Below, in pieces: positions 7,988 to 18,296 of a stretch of 64,000 nucleotides of DNA; position 1 is the first letter of the stretch; each line of letters begins with the position of its first letter. Under the pieces are notes generated by a model. That model saw nothing but the letters and a program-made list of their open reading frames with translations. It was not told the DNA's origin and made no database searches. The stretch comes from Actinophytocola algeriensis (GTDB taxonomy: Bacteria > Actinomycetota > Actinomycetes > Mycobacteriales > Pseudonocardiaceae), in the NCBI RefSeq assembly GCF_014203735.1, contig NZ_JACHJQ010000001.1, positions 62,001-126,000 on the forward strand. Reading direction: 5' to 3'. A program made the position numbers and the translations under genes.

Positions 7988-9205
7988 GTGAACGAGAACA
8001 ACAACTCGACGGTCTCCTTCGACCGGATGCGCAACATGCTGGTGCGCGCGGCCGAGATCCGTGAGAGCGAACAGCAGCAGATCTTCGACACGCTGGACGA
8101 GATCCACGCCAGGCTGTCGCCGCTGGAGTCCATCGGGGCGGTGCGCAAGCGGCTGTCCGAGATCCCGGACCGCACGGACGTCACCGCGCTGGCGTCGCGG
8201 GTCGAGGACGCGATGGCCAAGCTCGAGGCGCAGGACACCGCGCTGGCGGCCCTGACTCGTGCCGTCGAGGGCATCGTGGACAAGCTGGCCACGCCGTTCG
8301 CGCAGCTGGACGGTCGCCTGGACGGGGTGACCGGCCGCTTCGAGGGTGTCGCGGGCCGGATGGACGGGCTCGAGGACAAGCTCGCGAACATCCACCGCCG
8401 CATCGACGAGCTCGACGCGAACATCGACAAGCACCTCGACAAGCAGGACGCGAAGCTCGACGCCCTGCCGGGCACGGTGACCGGCCCGGTGCGCGAGCGC
8501 ATCGACGCCGCCGAGCAGACGCTGCGCGAGCGCGTCGAGGGCGCGGAGAACAACGTCCGCGGCCGGGTGGACGAGGTCGGCGCCGCGGTCCGCGGCCAGC
8601 TCGACTCGACCCGCGAGTCGGTCCGCCAGTCCGTCACCGAGGTTTCGGAGACCGTGCAGGGCAAGCTGGCCGAGGCGGCCGAGGGCCTGCACGCGAACGT
8701 GGACCAGAAGTCGACGTCGCTGTCGATGAAGGTCGAGGCGTCCCGCAAGGCGCTGCAGGACTCGATCGACGAGACGAAGACGACGGTCGACGGCACCGAG
8801 CGGCTCGAGGAGCTGGCGGTGCGCCTGGAGCAGGTCACCGGCCGCCTGGACAGCATGACCAGCAGGCTCGACGCGGTCGAGGACGGCTTTACCGACAAGA
8901 TCGCCGACATGGGCAAGACGCTCGCCCAGAGCCTCTCGACGGTCGAGGTCATGGTCACCAAGCAGCCGGACACCGAGTCCGTCGTGTCGCTGGTGAAGAA
9001 GAGCAACGAGGAGTCGGAGCGCCGCATCGGCGGTCACCTGGACGAGGCCATGGCCACGTTCGCGGAGCTGATGATGGGTGGCGGCGGGCAGCCGCCGCGC
9101 CCGCCCGCCACGCTGCCGCGCCAGACCGCGCGCCGCCGCAACGGCAAGCCGCAGAAGAACACCCCGAGGAACGACGACCACGACGAGGCCGAGGTCTCGA
9201 GCTGA
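7988..9205 (+). CDS. Long coiled-coil protein with heptad repeats
   Basis: A 405-residue protein from GTG 7988 (GAAGG eight bases upstream); an ATG at 7916 in the same frame would add 24 residues. From about residue 25 to 360 it is predicted helical with recurring segments such as LDGVTGRFEGVAGRMDGLEDK and VEGAENNVRGRVDEVGAAVR, typical of filamentous or apolipoprotein-like coiled coils. The C-terminus is basic and proline-rich (PPRPPATLPRQTARRRNGK). No membrane segment is present. A cytoskeletal, polar-growth or DNA-associated role is conceivable; the function is not known. A strong terminator follows. Confidence 0.75.
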   Translation: MNENNNSTVSFDRMRNMLVRAAEIRESEQQQIFDTLDEIHARLSPLESIGAVRKRLSEIPDRTDVTALASRVEDAMAKLEAQDTALAALTRAVEGIVDKLATPFAQLDGRLDGVTGRFEGVAGRMDGLEDKLANIHRRIDELDANIDKHLDKQDAKLDALPGTVTGPVRERIDAAEQTLRERVEGAENNVRGRVDEVGAAVRGQLDSTRESVRQSVTEVSETVQGKLAEAAEGLHANVDQKSTSLSMKVEASRKALQDSIDETKTTVDGTERLEELAVRLEQVTGRLDSMTSRLDAVEDGFTDKIADMGKTLAQSLSTVEVMVTKQPDTESVVSLVKKSNEESERRIGGHLDEAMATFAELMMGGGGQPPRPPATLPRQTARRRNGKPQKNTPRNDDHDEAEVSS

Positions 9206-9225
9206 GCCTGGTCTGATCTGCCTGT

Positions 9226-9269
9226 GGTGAGGCCCCCACCGCGTCGCGGGACGCGGTGGGGGCCTCACC
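9226..9269. terminator. Bidirectional terminator, 20-bp perfect stem
   Basis: The arms 9226-9245 and 9250-9269 (GGTGAGGCCCCCACCGCGTC and its complement) pair perfectly around a four-base loop, between two convergent genes. No T-run follows, as is common in high-GC actinobacteria. Confidence 0.9.
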
Positions 9270-9275
9270 ATGTCG

Positions 9276-10484
9276 TTACCTGCTGTCCAGCAGCAGCTTC
9301 GCGGCAGCCGTCGCCCCGTCGGTGCGGACAGTGGCGGCGACGGCGGCCGCCCGTGCGCGGGCCTCGGGGGCCAACACCGTCGTGAGCGCGGCCGACAGGG
9401 ACTCGAAGGTCGGCTTCGGCCCGTCGTGCGCCACCCCGACGCCCAGAGCGGCGACCCGGCCCGCCCAGTACGGCTGGTCGGCCGCCTGCGGCACCACCAC
9501 CTGGGGTGCACCGGACCGCGTGGCTGTCGTTGTCGTGCCTGCGCCGCCGTGGTGCACGACCGCCGCCGCCCGGCCGAACAGCACCTGGTGGTTGACCTCG
9601 TCGACGAACAAGCAGTCGTCCCGCTTGTAGATCAGGTCCAGGTCGGCCCACCCGCGCTTGACGACCGCGCGACGGCCGTGCGCGCGGATCGCGTCGACGG
9701 CCACCTGGGCGACGTCCGCGGCGGCGTGCATGGGCATGCTGCCGAACCCGACGTACACCGGTTCCGCGCCGGCGTCCAGAAACGTGACGAGGTCGGCGGG
9801 GAGCGGTCGCTCGTCCGGGAGGAACCAGGCGCCGGTCTGGACGGGTTCGATGCCGGCGGGCGGTAGCCACGGGTCCAGGACGGGGTCCGTCGCGAGCCAG
9901 GGGTGCTCGCCGAGCACGTAGCCCCGGACGTCGTCGACGGGCGGGAGCCCGGCGCTCGCCCGGCTGGTGTTGAGGGCGTCGCCGAACAGGACGTTGGCGC
10001 TCTCGGCGTTGAGGTCCCACAGCACCCGGTTGTCGGTGATCTCCGGCGGGTACGGCCTGCCCGGGTAGGCGAGGGGCGAGTGGTGCGGCGAGGGCAGGTC
10101 GAGCTGCTGGAAGACCACCGACACGGACCGGATGCCGAGCCTCTCGGCGACCGACAGCGCCCCGGCCGCGGCGGGCAACATGCCGGTCGCGACGAGCACG
10201 TCACACCCCTGCGCCGCCGCGGTGATCACGTCGAACTGCGTGGCGATCAGCTGGGCCGCGCGCTCGGGCAGGGACGAGGGCGGCGGCGCGGACCTGGTCA
10301 GCTCCCGCGCCGACCAGCCGACGGGCACCAGCGGCACGTCGACGTCGGCGAGCCGCTGCCGGAAGTCCTCGTCCGGCGGCGCGCACATCCGCACCTCCGC
10401 ACCGAGTTCCCGCAACCGCACCGCGAGCCCGACGAGCGGCTCGACATCCCCACGCGACCCGTAGGTCGACAACAAGACACGCAC
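9276..10484 (-). CDS. GT1 glycosyltransferase (glycopeptide/macrolide type)
   Basis: A 402-residue GT-B fold enzyme that transfers an activated sugar to a small-molecule acceptor. The N-terminal MRVLLSTYGSRGDVEPLVGLA motif and the C-terminal HHGGAGTTTTATRSGAPQVV nucleotide-sugar motif, then PQAADQPYWAGRV, are those of the vancomycin/erythromycin glycosyltransferase group. No biosynthetic gene cluster or sugar genes surround it, so it is an orphan; self-resistance by antibiotic glycosylation or sterol/rhamnolipid-like glycosylation are both possible. It is transcribed toward the terminator at 9226. Confidence 0.9.
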   Translation of the reverse strand: MRVLLSTYGSRGDVEPLVGLAVRLRELGAEVRMCAPPDEDFRQRLADVDVPLVPVGWSARELTRSAPPPSSLPERAAQLIATQFDVITAAAQGCDVLVATGMLPAAAGALSVAERLGIRSVSVVFQQLDLPSPHHSPLAYPGRPYPPEITDNRVLWDLNAESANVLFGDALNTSRASAGLPPVDDVRGYVLGEHPWLATDPVLDPWLPPAGIEPVQTGAWFLPDERPLPADLVTFLDAGAEPVYVGFGSMPMHAAADVAQVAVDAIRAHGRRAVVKRGWADLDLIYKRDDCLFVDEVNHQVLFGRAAAVVHHGGAGTTTTATRSGAPQVVVPQAADQPYWAGRVAALGVGVAHDGPKPTFESLSAALTTVLAPEARARAAAVAATVRTDGATAAAKLLLDSR

Positions 10485-10717
10485 TTTTCGTGACTCCCCA
10501 ATTCGAAGGTGTCCGGGGATTCTGCGGCACGAAGTGGGTCTTGTGGCAAGCCCGGGGGTGCGCTATAAGTTGACAATGGAGGGAGCGATTCCGCTCCGTT
10601 CTCCACTCCCACGCTCCGCTGTCGACTGTCCACTGTGGACCAGTGCCCTTCGGGGCAGCGTGGGCGACCCAGCCGCATCAGGGCGACCCGCGTTCGCGAG
10701 TCGCCCCGATGGCTGTC
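10485..10717. other. Structured 233-bp intergenic region
   Basis: Between two leftward genes this gap holds several short palindromes: GGAGCG-ATTC-CGCTCC (10582-10597), GTCCAC-T-GTGGAC (near 10628) and TGCCC-TTCG-GGGCA (near 10644), in addition to the glpD-side hairpin at 10677. The upstream part should hold the promoter of the glycosyltransferase gene. No small ORF or tRNA could be supported. Confidence 0.5.
10677..10710 (-). terminator. Probable glpD terminator
   Basis: GGGCGAC (10681-10687) pairs with GTCGCCC (10700-10706), with further pairing of CGCG inside and ATC/GAT outside, just downstream of the glpD stop codon. Confidence 0.6.
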
Positions 10718-12445
10718 TCAGGCTGGTTCCGGTTCCTTCAGCTCCGGGCGGGCTTCCGGAGCCGCCGCCCGGATGGCGTCCGCCGCCTCGTCGTCCGGTT
10801 GGGTCTGGCTGTCGCGTTCGGCTTCCACCCGGGCCTTGTAGATCTTGACCTCGCGGTTCGTCGTTTCCTGCGGCCAGCCGAGGACATCGGCCATCAGCTC
10901 CGCCACCTGTTGCGCGCAGTCGACGCCCCGGTGCGGGTACTCGATCGAGATCCGGGTCCGCCGCGCGAGGGTGTCCTCCAGGTGCAGCGCGCCCTCGTGC
11001 GACGCCGCGTACACGATCTCCACCTGCAGGTAGTCCGGCGCCGCGGTCAGTGGCTTCAGCAGCTCCGGCCTGTCCTCCGCCAGCGCCAGCACCTCGTGCA
11101 CCAGCGACCCGTAGCGGTCCAGCAGGTGTCGCACCCGATAGGGGTGCAGGCCGTGCCGGGCGCCCAGCTGGTCGACCTGGTTCACCAGCGCGTGGTAGCC
11201 GTCCGCGCCCAGCAGCGGCACCTTGTCGGTGATCGACGACTGCAGTCTGCCCGGCAGGTCCGGCGACGCCGCGTCCACCGCGTCCGCCGCCATCACCCGG
11301 TAGGTGGTGTATTTGCCGCCTGCGATCGCGACCAGGCCCGGCGCCACCCGTGCCACCGCGTGCTCACGCGACAGCTTCGACGTCTCCTCGCTCTCCCCGG
11401 CCAGCAGCGGCCGCAGTCCCGCGTACACGCCCTCGATGTCGTCGTGCTTCAGCGGGGTCGCCAGCACCGAGTTCACGTGTTCGAGGAGGTAGTCGATGTC
11501 GTGTTTCGTCGCCGCCGGGTGGGCCAGGTCGAGATTCCAGTCCGTGTCGGTGGTGCCCACGATCCAGTGATTTCGCCACGGAATGACGAAAAGCACCGAT
11601 TTCTCTGTCCGCAGAATCAGGCCCGATTCGGCCACGATCCGGTCGCGCGGCACGACGATGTGCACGCCCTTCGACGCCCGCACCCGGAACCGCCCGCGGG
11701 AACCGGAAAGCCGCTGCAGCTCGTCTGTCCACACGCCCGTGCAGTTGATCACCGCGTTGGCCTGGACCTCCTGGGTGCGACCGTCCTCCACGTCGTGGAT
11801 CCGTACGCCCGACACCCGGTCCGCTTCCCGGACCATGCCCGTGACCTGCGTGGACGTCCGGATCACGGCCCCGTAGTGCGCGGCTGTCCGCGCGACGGTC
11901 ATGGTGTGCCGCGCGTCGTCGGCCTGCGCGTCGTAGTACCGGATGCCACCGATCAGCGCCGAGCGCTTCAGTGCGGGCACCAGCCGCAGCGCACCGGCTC
12001 TGCTCAGGTGTTTCTGGCCCGGCACGGACCGCGCGCCACCCATGGAGTCGTACATGAACAGTCCCGCCGCGGTGTACGGGCGCTCCCACACGCGATGTGT
12101 CAGTGGGTAAAGGAAACTGACCGGCTTGACCAGATGGGGTGCCAGCCGGGTGAGCATCAGCTCGCGTTCCCGCAGTGCCTCGCGCACGAGTCCGAACTCG
12201 AGCTGTTCCAGGTAGCGCAGCCCACCGTGGAACAGCTTCGACGACCGGCTCGACGTGCCGGAGGCGAGGTCACGCGCCTCGACGAGTGCGACGCGGAGCC
12301 CTCTGGTCGCGGCGTCCAGCGCCGTCCCGGCCCCGACCACGCCGCCGCCGATCACGACCAGGTCGAACGTCTCCGAGCCCAGCCGCCGCCAGGATTCCTC
12401 ACGCTCAGCAGTACCGAGCTGACCGCCCGTGGTGTCCGCTGTCAC
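10718..12445 (-). CDS. glpD: Glycerol-3-phosphate dehydrogenase (FAD, quinone-linked)
   Basis: A 575-residue membrane-associated flavoenzyme that oxidises glycerol-3-phosphate to dihydroxyacetone phosphate and passes electrons to quinone. The FAD dinucleotide motif DLVVIGGGVVGAGTALDAA lies near residues 28-46, followed by SRSSKLFHGGLRYLEQ, and the C-terminal helical DAO domain is complete. The start is GTG 12445 after GAGGAGG. It is divergent from glpF-glpK, which makes and imports its substrate, so all three probably share a control region at 12446-12622. Confidence 0.96.
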   Translation of the reverse strand: MTADTTGGQLGTAEREESWRRLGSETFDLVVIGGGVVGAGTALDAATRGLRVALVEARDLASGTSSRSSKLFHGGLRYLEQLEFGLVREALRERELMLTRLAPHLVKPVSFLYPLTHRVWERPYTAAGLFMYDSMGGARSVPGQKHLSRAGALRLVPALKRSALIGGIRYYDAQADDARHTMTVARTAAHYGAVIRTSTQVTGMVREADRVSGVRIHDVEDGRTQEVQANAVINCTGVWTDELQRLSGSRGRFRVRASKGVHIVVPRDRIVAESGLILRTEKSVLFVIPWRNHWIVGTTDTDWNLDLAHPAATKHDIDYLLEHVNSVLATPLKHDDIEGVYAGLRPLLAGESEETSKLSREHAVARVAPGLVAIAGGKYTTYRVMAADAVDAASPDLPGRLQSSITDKVPLLGADGYHALVNQVDQLGARHGLHPYRVRHLLDRYGSLVHEVLALAEDRPELLKPLTAAPDYLQVEIVYAASHEGALHLEDTLARRTRISIEYPHRGVDCAQQVAELMADVLGWPQETTNREVKIYKARVEAERDSQTQPDDEAADAIRAAAPEARPELKEPEPA

Positions 12446-12622
12446 GGCGCCTCCTCGTCCTATAAGTTCCGGACGAGAACCACGCTACCGGCCTGACGGG
12501 TGTCCCGATATCTGGACAAGTTGACCTTGTGAGCCGTAGCGTCTGCCTCGCTCAGGGTAGGCACCGGCGCCCCACCCTTCAGGCCGACGGCTGCCTACTC
12601 ACTTCAGCGTGAAGGAGTGGTC
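12446..12622. promoter_or_regulatory. Divergent glpD / glpF-glpK control region
   Basis: This 177-bp gap separates glpD (leftward) from glpF (rightward) and must carry both promoters. TTGACC at about 12520 resembles a -35 box toward glpF. No operator could be identified with confidence, and no GylR/IclR-type regulator gene is in the window. Confidence 0.5.
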
Positions 12623-13375
12623 GTGGATCTGAACTTCGGCGAGATATTCCTATGGGAAATGCTGGGCACCGCCACACTGATCCTGCTCGGTGCCGGTGTG
12701 GTCGCGAACCGGGTGCTGAAAAAGGCGCTCGGCTTCGGCGACAGTTGGTTGTTCATCGCCATCGGCTGGGGTTTCGCGGTGTTCGTCGGCGCGAGCATCG
12801 CGAATCCGAGCGGCGCGCACATCAACCCGGCCGTGACGCTGGGCCTCGCGGTCGCGGACAAGACCGCATGGGCCGACGTGCCCGCCTACGTCCTCGGCCA
12901 GCTGGTCGGTGCCTTCATCGGTGCCGTGCTGGCCTGGCTGACCTACAAGCTGCAGTTCGACACCCACGACGAACCCGAGAACACCCGCGGCATCTTCTGC
13001 ACCGGCCCGACCGTGCCGAACTACGCGTGGAACGTCGTCACCGAGCTCATCGCCACCTTTGTGCTGATCTTGTGGATCCTGCTGAGCCCGGGCGCGACGG
13101 TTGGCGACGACGGTGTGCCGGTGTTCGGCAACGGCGCGCTCGGCTACGCGGCCGTCGCGTTCGTCGTCATCTCGATCGGTGCCTCGCTCGGTGGTCCCAC
13201 GGGGTACGCCATCAACCCGGCACGTGACCTCGGGCCACGCATCGCGTACGCGGTACTGCCGATCAAGGGCAAGGGCAGCGCCGAGTGGAACTACGCGTGG
13301 GTGCCGGTGGTGGGCCCGATCGTCGGCGGTGTCCTCGCCGGTCTCCTGTTCCAGATCCTGCCGGCCAGTTCCTGA
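12623..13375 (+). CDS. glpF: Glycerol uptake facilitator (aquaglyceroporin)
   Basis: A 250-residue MIP-family channel with six membrane helices. Both pore loops are present: HINPAV (first NPA) and AINPARDLGPR (second NPA with the Asp typical of glycerol facilitators rather than pure aquaporins). GTG 12623 is preferred over GTG 12617 because GAAGGAG ends about six bases upstream of the former. It is followed after 20 bp by glpK, giving import and phosphorylation of glycerol from one transcript. Confidence 0.94.
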   Translation: MDLNFGEIFLWEMLGTATLILLGAGVVANRVLKKALGFGDSWLFIAIGWGFAVFVGASIANPSGAHINPAVTLGLAVADKTAWADVPAYVLGQLVGAFIGAVLAWLTYKLQFDTHDEPENTRGIFCTGPTVPNYAWNVVTELIATFVLILWILLSPGATVGDDGVPVFGNGALGYAAVAFVVISIGASLGGPTGYAINPARDLGPRIAYAVLPIKGKGSAEWNYAWVPVVGPIVGGVLAGLLFQILPASS

Positions 13376-13395
13376 GGTAGAGAGGCTTTCGCACA

Positions 13396-14910
13396 ATGAC
13401 GAGCTATGTGGCCGCCATCGACCAGGGCACGACGTCCACCCGCTGCATGATCTTCAGCCATGCGGGTGAGGTCGTGGCGGTCGACCAGAAGGAGCACGAA
13501 CAGATCTTCCCGAAGGCGGGCTGGGTCGAGCACGACCCGGAGGAGGTCTGGCGCAACACCCGTGAGGTCGCGGCGGGTGCGCTGGCGAAGGCGGACCTGT
13601 CGGCGAAGGACATCGTCGCGGTCGGCATCACCAACCAGCGCGAGACCGCGGTGGTGTGGGACAAGTCGACCGGCAAGCCGGTGTACAACGCGATCGTCTG
13701 GCAGGACACGCGGACCGACAAGATCTGCGCGGAGCTCGAGGGGCTCGGCGGCGGGCAGGACCGGTACAAGGAGAAGACCGGTCTTCCACTCGCGACGTAC
13801 TTCTCCGGCCCGAAGGTGCGCTGGATCCTCGACAACGTCGACGGTGCGCGGGAACGGGCCGAGGCAGGGGAGCTGCTGTTCGGCAACATGGACACGTGGC
13901 TGCTGTGGAACATGACCGGCGGCCCGGCGGGCGGCGTGCACATCACCGACCCGACCAACGCGTCCCGCACGCTGCTCATGGATCTGTCCACTTTGGCCTG
14001 GGACGAGTCGATCGCGGCGGACATGAGGATCCCGCTGTCGATGCTGCCGGAGATCAGGTCCTCGTCGGAGGAGTACGCCAAGGTGCGCGAGCGGGGTGCG
14101 CTCGCGGGCGTGCCGATCGCGGGCATCCTCGGTGACCAGCAGGCGGCGACGTTCGGGCAGGCGTGCCTGTCGCCGGGCGAGGCCAAGAACACCTACGGCA
14201 CCGGCAACTTCGTGCTGCTGAACACCGGCACGGAGAAGGTGATGTCGCAGAACGGCCTGCTCACCACGGTCTGCTACAAGATCGGCTCGAACGACCCGGT
14301 GTACGCGCTCGAGGGTTCGATCGCGGTGACAGGTTCGCTGGTGCAGTGGCTGCGCGACAACCTGGGCATGATCGTGTCGGCGCCGGAGATCGAGAACATG
14401 GCGTCGGCGGTCGACGACAACGGCGGCTGCTACTTCGTGCCCGCGTTCTCCGGTCTGTTCGCGCCGTACTGGCGATCGGACGCGCGCGGCGCGATCGTGG
14501 GTTTGACGAGGTATGTCAACAAGGGCCACCTGGCGCGGGCGGTGCTGGAGGCGACCGCGTTCCAGTCGCGCGAGGTGATCGACGCGATGAACGCCGACTC
14601 CGGGGTGCCGCTGACGGCGCTGAAGGTCGACGGCGGCATGGTCGTCAACGAGCTGCTGATGCAGTTCCAGGCCGACATCCTCGGCGTGCCGGTGATCCGC
14701 CCGGTGGTCGCGGAGACGACGGCTCTGGGCGCGGCGTACGCGGCGGGCCTGGCGGTCGGGTTCTGGGAGGGCGAGGACGACATCCGCAACAACTGGGCGA
14801 AGGACAAGGAGTGGACCCCGTCGATGGACGACGCGGCCCGCGAGAAGACCTTCGGCCAGTGGAAGAAGGCCGTGACGAGGACCTTCGACTGGGTGGAGGC
14901 CGACGACTGA
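13396..14910 (+). CDS. glpK: Glycerol kinase
   Basis: A 504-residue FGGY kinase that makes glycerol-3-phosphate from glycerol and ATP. The N-terminal phosphate motif [12 protein letters not shown] (residues 5-16), [13 protein letters not shown], the [20 protein letters not shown] region and the C-terminal [20 protein letters not shown] signature are all intact. It is in an operon with glpF and ends before a strong hairpin at 14964. Length and motifs match the family. Confidence 0.97.
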   Translation: MTSYVAAIDQGTTSTRCMIFSHAGEVVAVDQKEHEQIFPKAGWVEHDPEEVWRNTREVAAGALAKADLSAKDIVAVGITNQRETAVVWDKSTGKPVYNAIVWQDTRTDKICAELEGLGGGQDRYKEKTGLPLATYFSGPKVRWILDNVDGARERAEAGELLFGNMDTWLLWNMTGGPAGGVHITDPTNASRTLLMDLSTLAWDESIAADMRIPLSMLPEIRSSSEEYAKVRERGALAGVPIAGILGDQQAATFGQACLSPGEAKNTYGTGNFVLLNTGTEKVMSQNGLLTTVCYKIGSNDPVYALEGSIAVTGSLVQWLRDNLGMIVSAPEIENMASAVDDNGGCYFVPAFSGLFAPYWRSDARGAIVGLTRYVNKGHLARAVLEATAFQSREVIDAMNADSGVPLTALKVDGGMVVNELLMQFQADILGVPVIRPVVAETTALGAAYAAGLAVGFWEGEDDIRNNWAKDKEWTPSMDDAAREKTFGQWKKAVTRTFDWVEADD

Positions 14911-14963
14911 GGGCTTGGCCGCTGGCCTCCGGCCCCCGGTTTCCACGCTACGGCACTCCACCG

Positions 14964-15003
14964 ACAACCCGCCCGCCGTTTCCCCTTGCGGCGGGCGGGT
15001 TGT
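14964..15003. terminator. Bidirectional terminator after glpK
   Basis: The 15-base arms ACAACCCGCCCGCCG and CGGCGGGCGGGTTGT pair perfectly around a 10-base loop, between glpK and the convergent adaptor gene. Confidence 0.9.
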
Positions 15004-15027
15004 CCACAGGGCACTGGGTTGTCCACA
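15000..15027 (+). other. Two DnaA-box-like sequences
   Basis: TTGTCCACA occurs at 15000-15008 and 15019-15027 in the same orientation, 19 bp apart, matching the actinobacterial DnaA-box form. They lie in an intergenic gap far from any replication gene, so a titration site or chance is as likely as function. Confidence 0.35.
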
Positions 15028-15065
15028 GGCGACCCGTCGACCTGGCGAATGGAGGGAGCGGCGCT

Positions 15066-16361
15066 TCAGCCAGCCGGACGCATCATGCGCACCGGCCCGC
15101 CCCCAAAGCCTCCCTGCCCGGTCTGCTGGTCGTTCGTCGGCACCGGCGAGTCCAGATCAGCCAGCACCACCTCATCGCCCTCCGCCAAACCCTCCTTGAT
15201 CTCCGTCCGCGACGGCCCCACCGCGCCCACCGTCACCCGTGTCGGTGACGTCTGCTCTCCCGACAGCACAGTCACCACGCCCCCGCGCACCGCGGACGTG
15301 GGCACCGTCAGCACGTCCTTCGCCGTAGCCACCGTTACCGACGCTGTCGCCGAACTGCCCGCCGCCATCGACGCAGGCGGGGACGGGACCGTGATCGTCA
15401 CCGGGTACGCCACCGATTCCGAAGCGGCGGCGGGCAGCGTGCCCACCGACGTCACCGTTCCCGGGACCGCCGCTGTCGCGCCGACCGGTGTCACCGTTGC
15501 CTCCTGGCCCACCGTCAGCTTTTCCAGCTGCTCCACCGGAACCGTGGCCGACACCTCCGCCGCTCCCTCGCCGATCACCGTCACCACCGGTGAACCCGCC
15601 GACACCGCGGCTCCGGCCGACGACGTCACCGCGCCCACCGTGCCCGTGATGGGCGAGACCAGCGTCGCCCCGGACAGGGCCTGCTCCGCCTCCACCAGCT
15701 TCGCCGTCGCCTCCTCCACCGACGCCTGGCCCTCCGCCACCGCGTTCGCTGACTCCGGTTGTGCCGGCACCGTGCCCGCCAGTGCGTCGATCGCCGTCTG
15801 TAGTGCCGTTTGGGCTCGTTGCACCGCTTCCTGTGCCGACCGGGTCACCGTCACCGCCGTCGTGCACTCCGCCGACGACGGGGTCGCGCATGCCGAAGCC
15901 TGTGCTGCGAACGCGGCGGACGCCGCGGTCAGCGCCCGGGACGCCGTCGTCTGCGCCGCCTTCACTTCTCGTTGCCGCGCCGCCAGTTCGTCCGACGCGC
16001 CGGCCGCCTCCTCCTGCGCTTCCTCGTCCGAGGCCAACGCCGCTTCCGCCGCGGTCACCTCCGCCGACGCCTGCGACACCGCCGCCTCCAGGGCCGTCGT
16101 GTCGAGCGTGCCCAGTTCCTGCCCCGCGGTCACCGCCTCGCCCGGCGACACCGTCAGTGTCGCGATCGTGCCGTCGGTGCCGAACGTGACGTCGGCGCGG
16201 TTCACGTGGTCCACCGTGCCGGTGACCGTCACCGTTTCGGTCACCTCGCCCGCCGTCGCCGTCGCCACCCGGTAGCGAGGCGCTGGGGACGCGTTCGCCG
16301 CCACCGCCACGCTCCCGCCGGCCACCAGCACCGCCGCCACGATCCAGATCAGTCGCTTCAT
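15066..16361 (-). CDS. HlyD/MacA-type adaptor subunit of an ABC exporter
   Basis: A 431-residue membrane-fusion protein. An N-terminal membrane anchor (residues 4-24) is followed by a lipoyl/barrel-sandwich half with [18 protein letters not shown], a long Ala/Glu/Gln coiled coil (about residues 95-215), the second lipoyl half ([20 protein letters not shown]) and a beta-barrel. The tail is Gly-rich and ends in MMRPAG. Its start overlaps the permease stop (ATGA), so it is last in the operon and couples the MacB-like pump to the cell envelope. The cysteine pair in [10 protein letters not shown] is unusual for the coiled coil. Confidence 0.85.
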   Translation of the reverse strand: MKRLIWIVAAVLVAGGSVAVAANASPAPRYRVATATAGEVTETVTVTGTVDHVNRADVTFGTDGTIATLTVSPGEAVTAGQELGTLDTTALEAAVSQASAEVTAAEAALASDEEAQEEAAGASDELAARQREVKAAQTTASRALTAASAAFAAQASACATPSSAECTTAVTVTRSAQEAVQRAQTALQTAIDALAGTVPAQPESANAVAEGQASVEEATAKLVEAEQALSGATLVSPITGTVGAVTSSAGAAVSAGSPVVTVIGEGAAEVSATVPVEQLEKLTVGQEATVTPVGATAAVPGTVTSVGTLPAAASESVAYPVTITVPSPPASMAAGSSATASVTVATAKDVLTVPTSAVRGGVVTVLSGEQTSPTRVTVGAVGPSRTEIKEGLAEGDEVVLADLDSPVPTNDQQTGQGGFGGGPVRMMRPAG

Positions 16362-17575
16362 CACTCGCTCCGCAACGCGTCGATGGGGGTCAGCCGGGCG
16401 GCCCGCGACGCCGGGTACACGCCGAAACCGATGCCGATCGCCAGCGCGACCCCGATGGCCGCGGCGATCGCGGGGACCGACACGCTCACCGGCTGCCCCA
16501 GCAACCCCGGCAGCGCGAACGCGCCCGCCACGCCCAGCGCGACACCCAGCAGACCGCCGCACGTGCCCAGCACGCCCGCCTCCACCAGGAACTGGCGGCG
16601 GATCGCCGACGGGGTCGCGCCCAGCGCCTTGCGCAGCCCGATCTCCCTGATCCGCTCGGTGACCGCCACCAGCATGATGTTCATGACGCCGATCCCGCCC
16701 ACCAGCAGGGAAATCGCCGCCACGCCGCCCAGCAGGACGGTCAGCGTCCTGTTCGTCGCGTTCGCGGTCTCCAGCAGCGACTCCTGCGAGGCGATCGAGA
16801 AGTCGGTGTCGCCGTGCAGGTTCGCCAGCAGTGCGTCGATCTCCTGGTACGCGGCCGACAGCACGTCCTCCGACCGCGCCTGCACGTAGATGGCCGACAC
16901 CGACGACGACGGCGCACCCGCGAGCGAGCGGGCCGTGTCCATGGGCACCACCGCCACGTCGTCGTCGCTCGCAGGCTGGGACGAGGTGGCCGACGACGCG
17001 CCCGTCGACGCCAGCACACCCACCACCGTCATCGGCCGGCCGGACACCGTGACCTGCTGCCCGACCGCGGACCGGCCGCCGAACAGCTCGCTCGCCGTGT
17101 CCGGGCCCAGCACCACCGCGTCGGTGTCCACCGCCGTCAGGAACCTGCCCGCCGACAGCGTGCGGTTGCGGACCGGCAGCCACGACGGCGACGTGCCGAC
17201 CAGGCTCGACGTCCAGTTCGTCGTACCAGCCACCAGCGTGGTCTGGGCCTGCGTCACCGCAGCCACCGCCGCCACGTCCGGTGCCGCCGCCGGGTCGGAC
17301 AGTGCCGCCGCGTCCTCGGTCGTCAGCGTCGACGCCGAACCGAAGCCACCCCGCACGCCGGACGACGACGTGCTGCTGCCCGGCGACACGATCAGCAGGT
17401 TGCTGCCCAGCGCGTCGATCTGCGCCCGCACCTGGTCCTGCGCGCCGAGCCCCAGCCCGACGGTCAGGACCACCGACGAGATGCCGATGACGATGCCCAG
17501 CATGGTCAGCACCGACCGCAGCCGGTGCGCGCGGATGGCCTCCAGGCCGCTCGCGAACGTGTCCCGCCAGTTCAC
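16361..17575 (-). CDS. MacB-type ABC transporter permease
   Basis: A 404-residue permease with the FtsX/MacB layout: one helix near the N-terminus ([21 protein letters not shown]), a periplasmic MacB core domain of about 230 residues, then three helices beginning [21 protein letters not shown]. The terminal PIDALRSE motif is standard for the family. It starts with GTG 17575, overlapping the ATPase stop, and shares its own stop with the adaptor start. The export substrate (peptide, lipid or drug) cannot be told from sequence. Confidence 0.9.
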   Translation of the reverse strand: MNWRDTFASGLEAIRAHRLRSVLTMLGIVIGISSVVLTVGLGLGAQDQVRAQIDALGSNLLIVSPGSSTSSSGVRGGFGSASTLTTEDAAALSDPAAAPDVAAVAAVTQAQTTLVAGTTNWTSSLVGTSPSWLPVRNRTLSAGRFLTAVDTDAVVLGPDTASELFGGRSAVGQQVTVSGRPMTVVGVLASTGASSATSSQPASDDDVAVVPMDTARSLAGAPSSSVSAIYVQARSEDVLSAAYQEIDALLANLHGDTDFSIASQESLLETANATNRTLTVLLGGVAAISLLVGGIGVMNIMLVAVTERIREIGLRKALGATPSAIRRQFLVEAGVLGTCGGLLGVALGVAGAFALPGLLGQPVSVSVPAIAAAIGVALAIGIGFGVYPASRAARLTPIDALRSE

Positions 17576-18243
17576 GCCGCGAGCCGCCCGTCCCGGATCA
17601 GCACCGATCGCTGTGCACGGCGCGCCACGTCCACCTCGTGCGTGATCAGCACGATCGTGCGGCCGACCGCGTGCAGCTCGTCGAACAGCGCCAGCACGTC
17701 CGCCGACGCGGCCGAGTCCAGGTTGCCGGTCGGCTCGTCCGCGAGGATCAGCGCCGGGTCGGTGACCAGCGCCCGCGCCACCGCCACCCGCTGCTGCTGT
17801 CCGCCCGACAGTTCACCCGGTCGGTGCGCCAGGCGGTCGGCCAGACCCACCCGGGTCAGCGCCTCGACCGCCCTGCGCCGCCGCTCGGACGGCGTGACGC
17901 CCGCGTAGGCGAGCGGCAGCTCCACGTTCCGGCACGCCGACAGGCTCGGCAACAGGTTGAACTGCTGGAACACGAACCCGATGCGGCGGTTGCGGATGTC
18001 GGCCAGGTGCGCCTCCGGCAGCGTGGTCACGTCGCCGCCCGCCAGCACGTACTCGCCGGACGTCGGCACGTCCAGGCACCCGATGATGTGCATCAGCGTC
18101 GACTTGCCCGACCCCGACGGCCCGGCCACCGCCACGTACTCGCCCTGCGCGATCCGCAGCGACACCCCGCGCAGCGCCGCCACCTCGAGCGCGCCCGTCG
18201 CGTACGTCTTCCGCACATCGGTCATCTCGATGATCGCGTTCAC
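17572..18243 (-). CDS. MacB/LolD-type ABC transporter ATPase
   Basis: A 223-residue ATPase with Walker [10 protein letters not shown], the ABC signature [15 protein letters not shown], Walker [13 protein letters not shown] and the H-loop ITHEVDV. GTG 18243 is chosen because GAGGAG lies six bases upstream; a further in-frame ATG at 18258 contains that site. It powers the adjoining permease. The three overlapping genes plus the adaptor gene at 18317 form one leftward exporter cluster. Confidence 0.92.
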   Translation of the reverse strand: MNAIIEMTDVRKTYATGALEVAALRGVSLRIAQGEYVAVAGPSGSGKSTLMHIIGCLDVPTSGEYVLAGGDVTTLPEAHLADIRNRRIGFVFQQFNLLPSLSACRNVELPLAYAGVTPSERRRRAVEALTRVGLADRLAHRPGELSGGQQQRVAVARALVTDPALILADEPTGNLDSAASADVLALFDELHAVGRTIVLITHEVDVARRAQRSVLIRDGRLAA

Positions 18244-18296
18244 GACCGCTCCTCGCATGCTCCGAGCGGCCGTTCACGGTCGCCCTGCGTCTGATG

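Noticed and set aside
10610..10711. Possible tRNA or small structured RNA
   Set aside because: Several hairpins can be drawn but no cloverleaf, CCA end or T-loop sequence (GTTCGAAT type) in the right place is present, so no tRNA is called.
11364..12089. Reading frame inside glpD in another frame on the same strand
   Set aside because: glpD is complete in its own frame with all motifs, so the second frame is a shadow.
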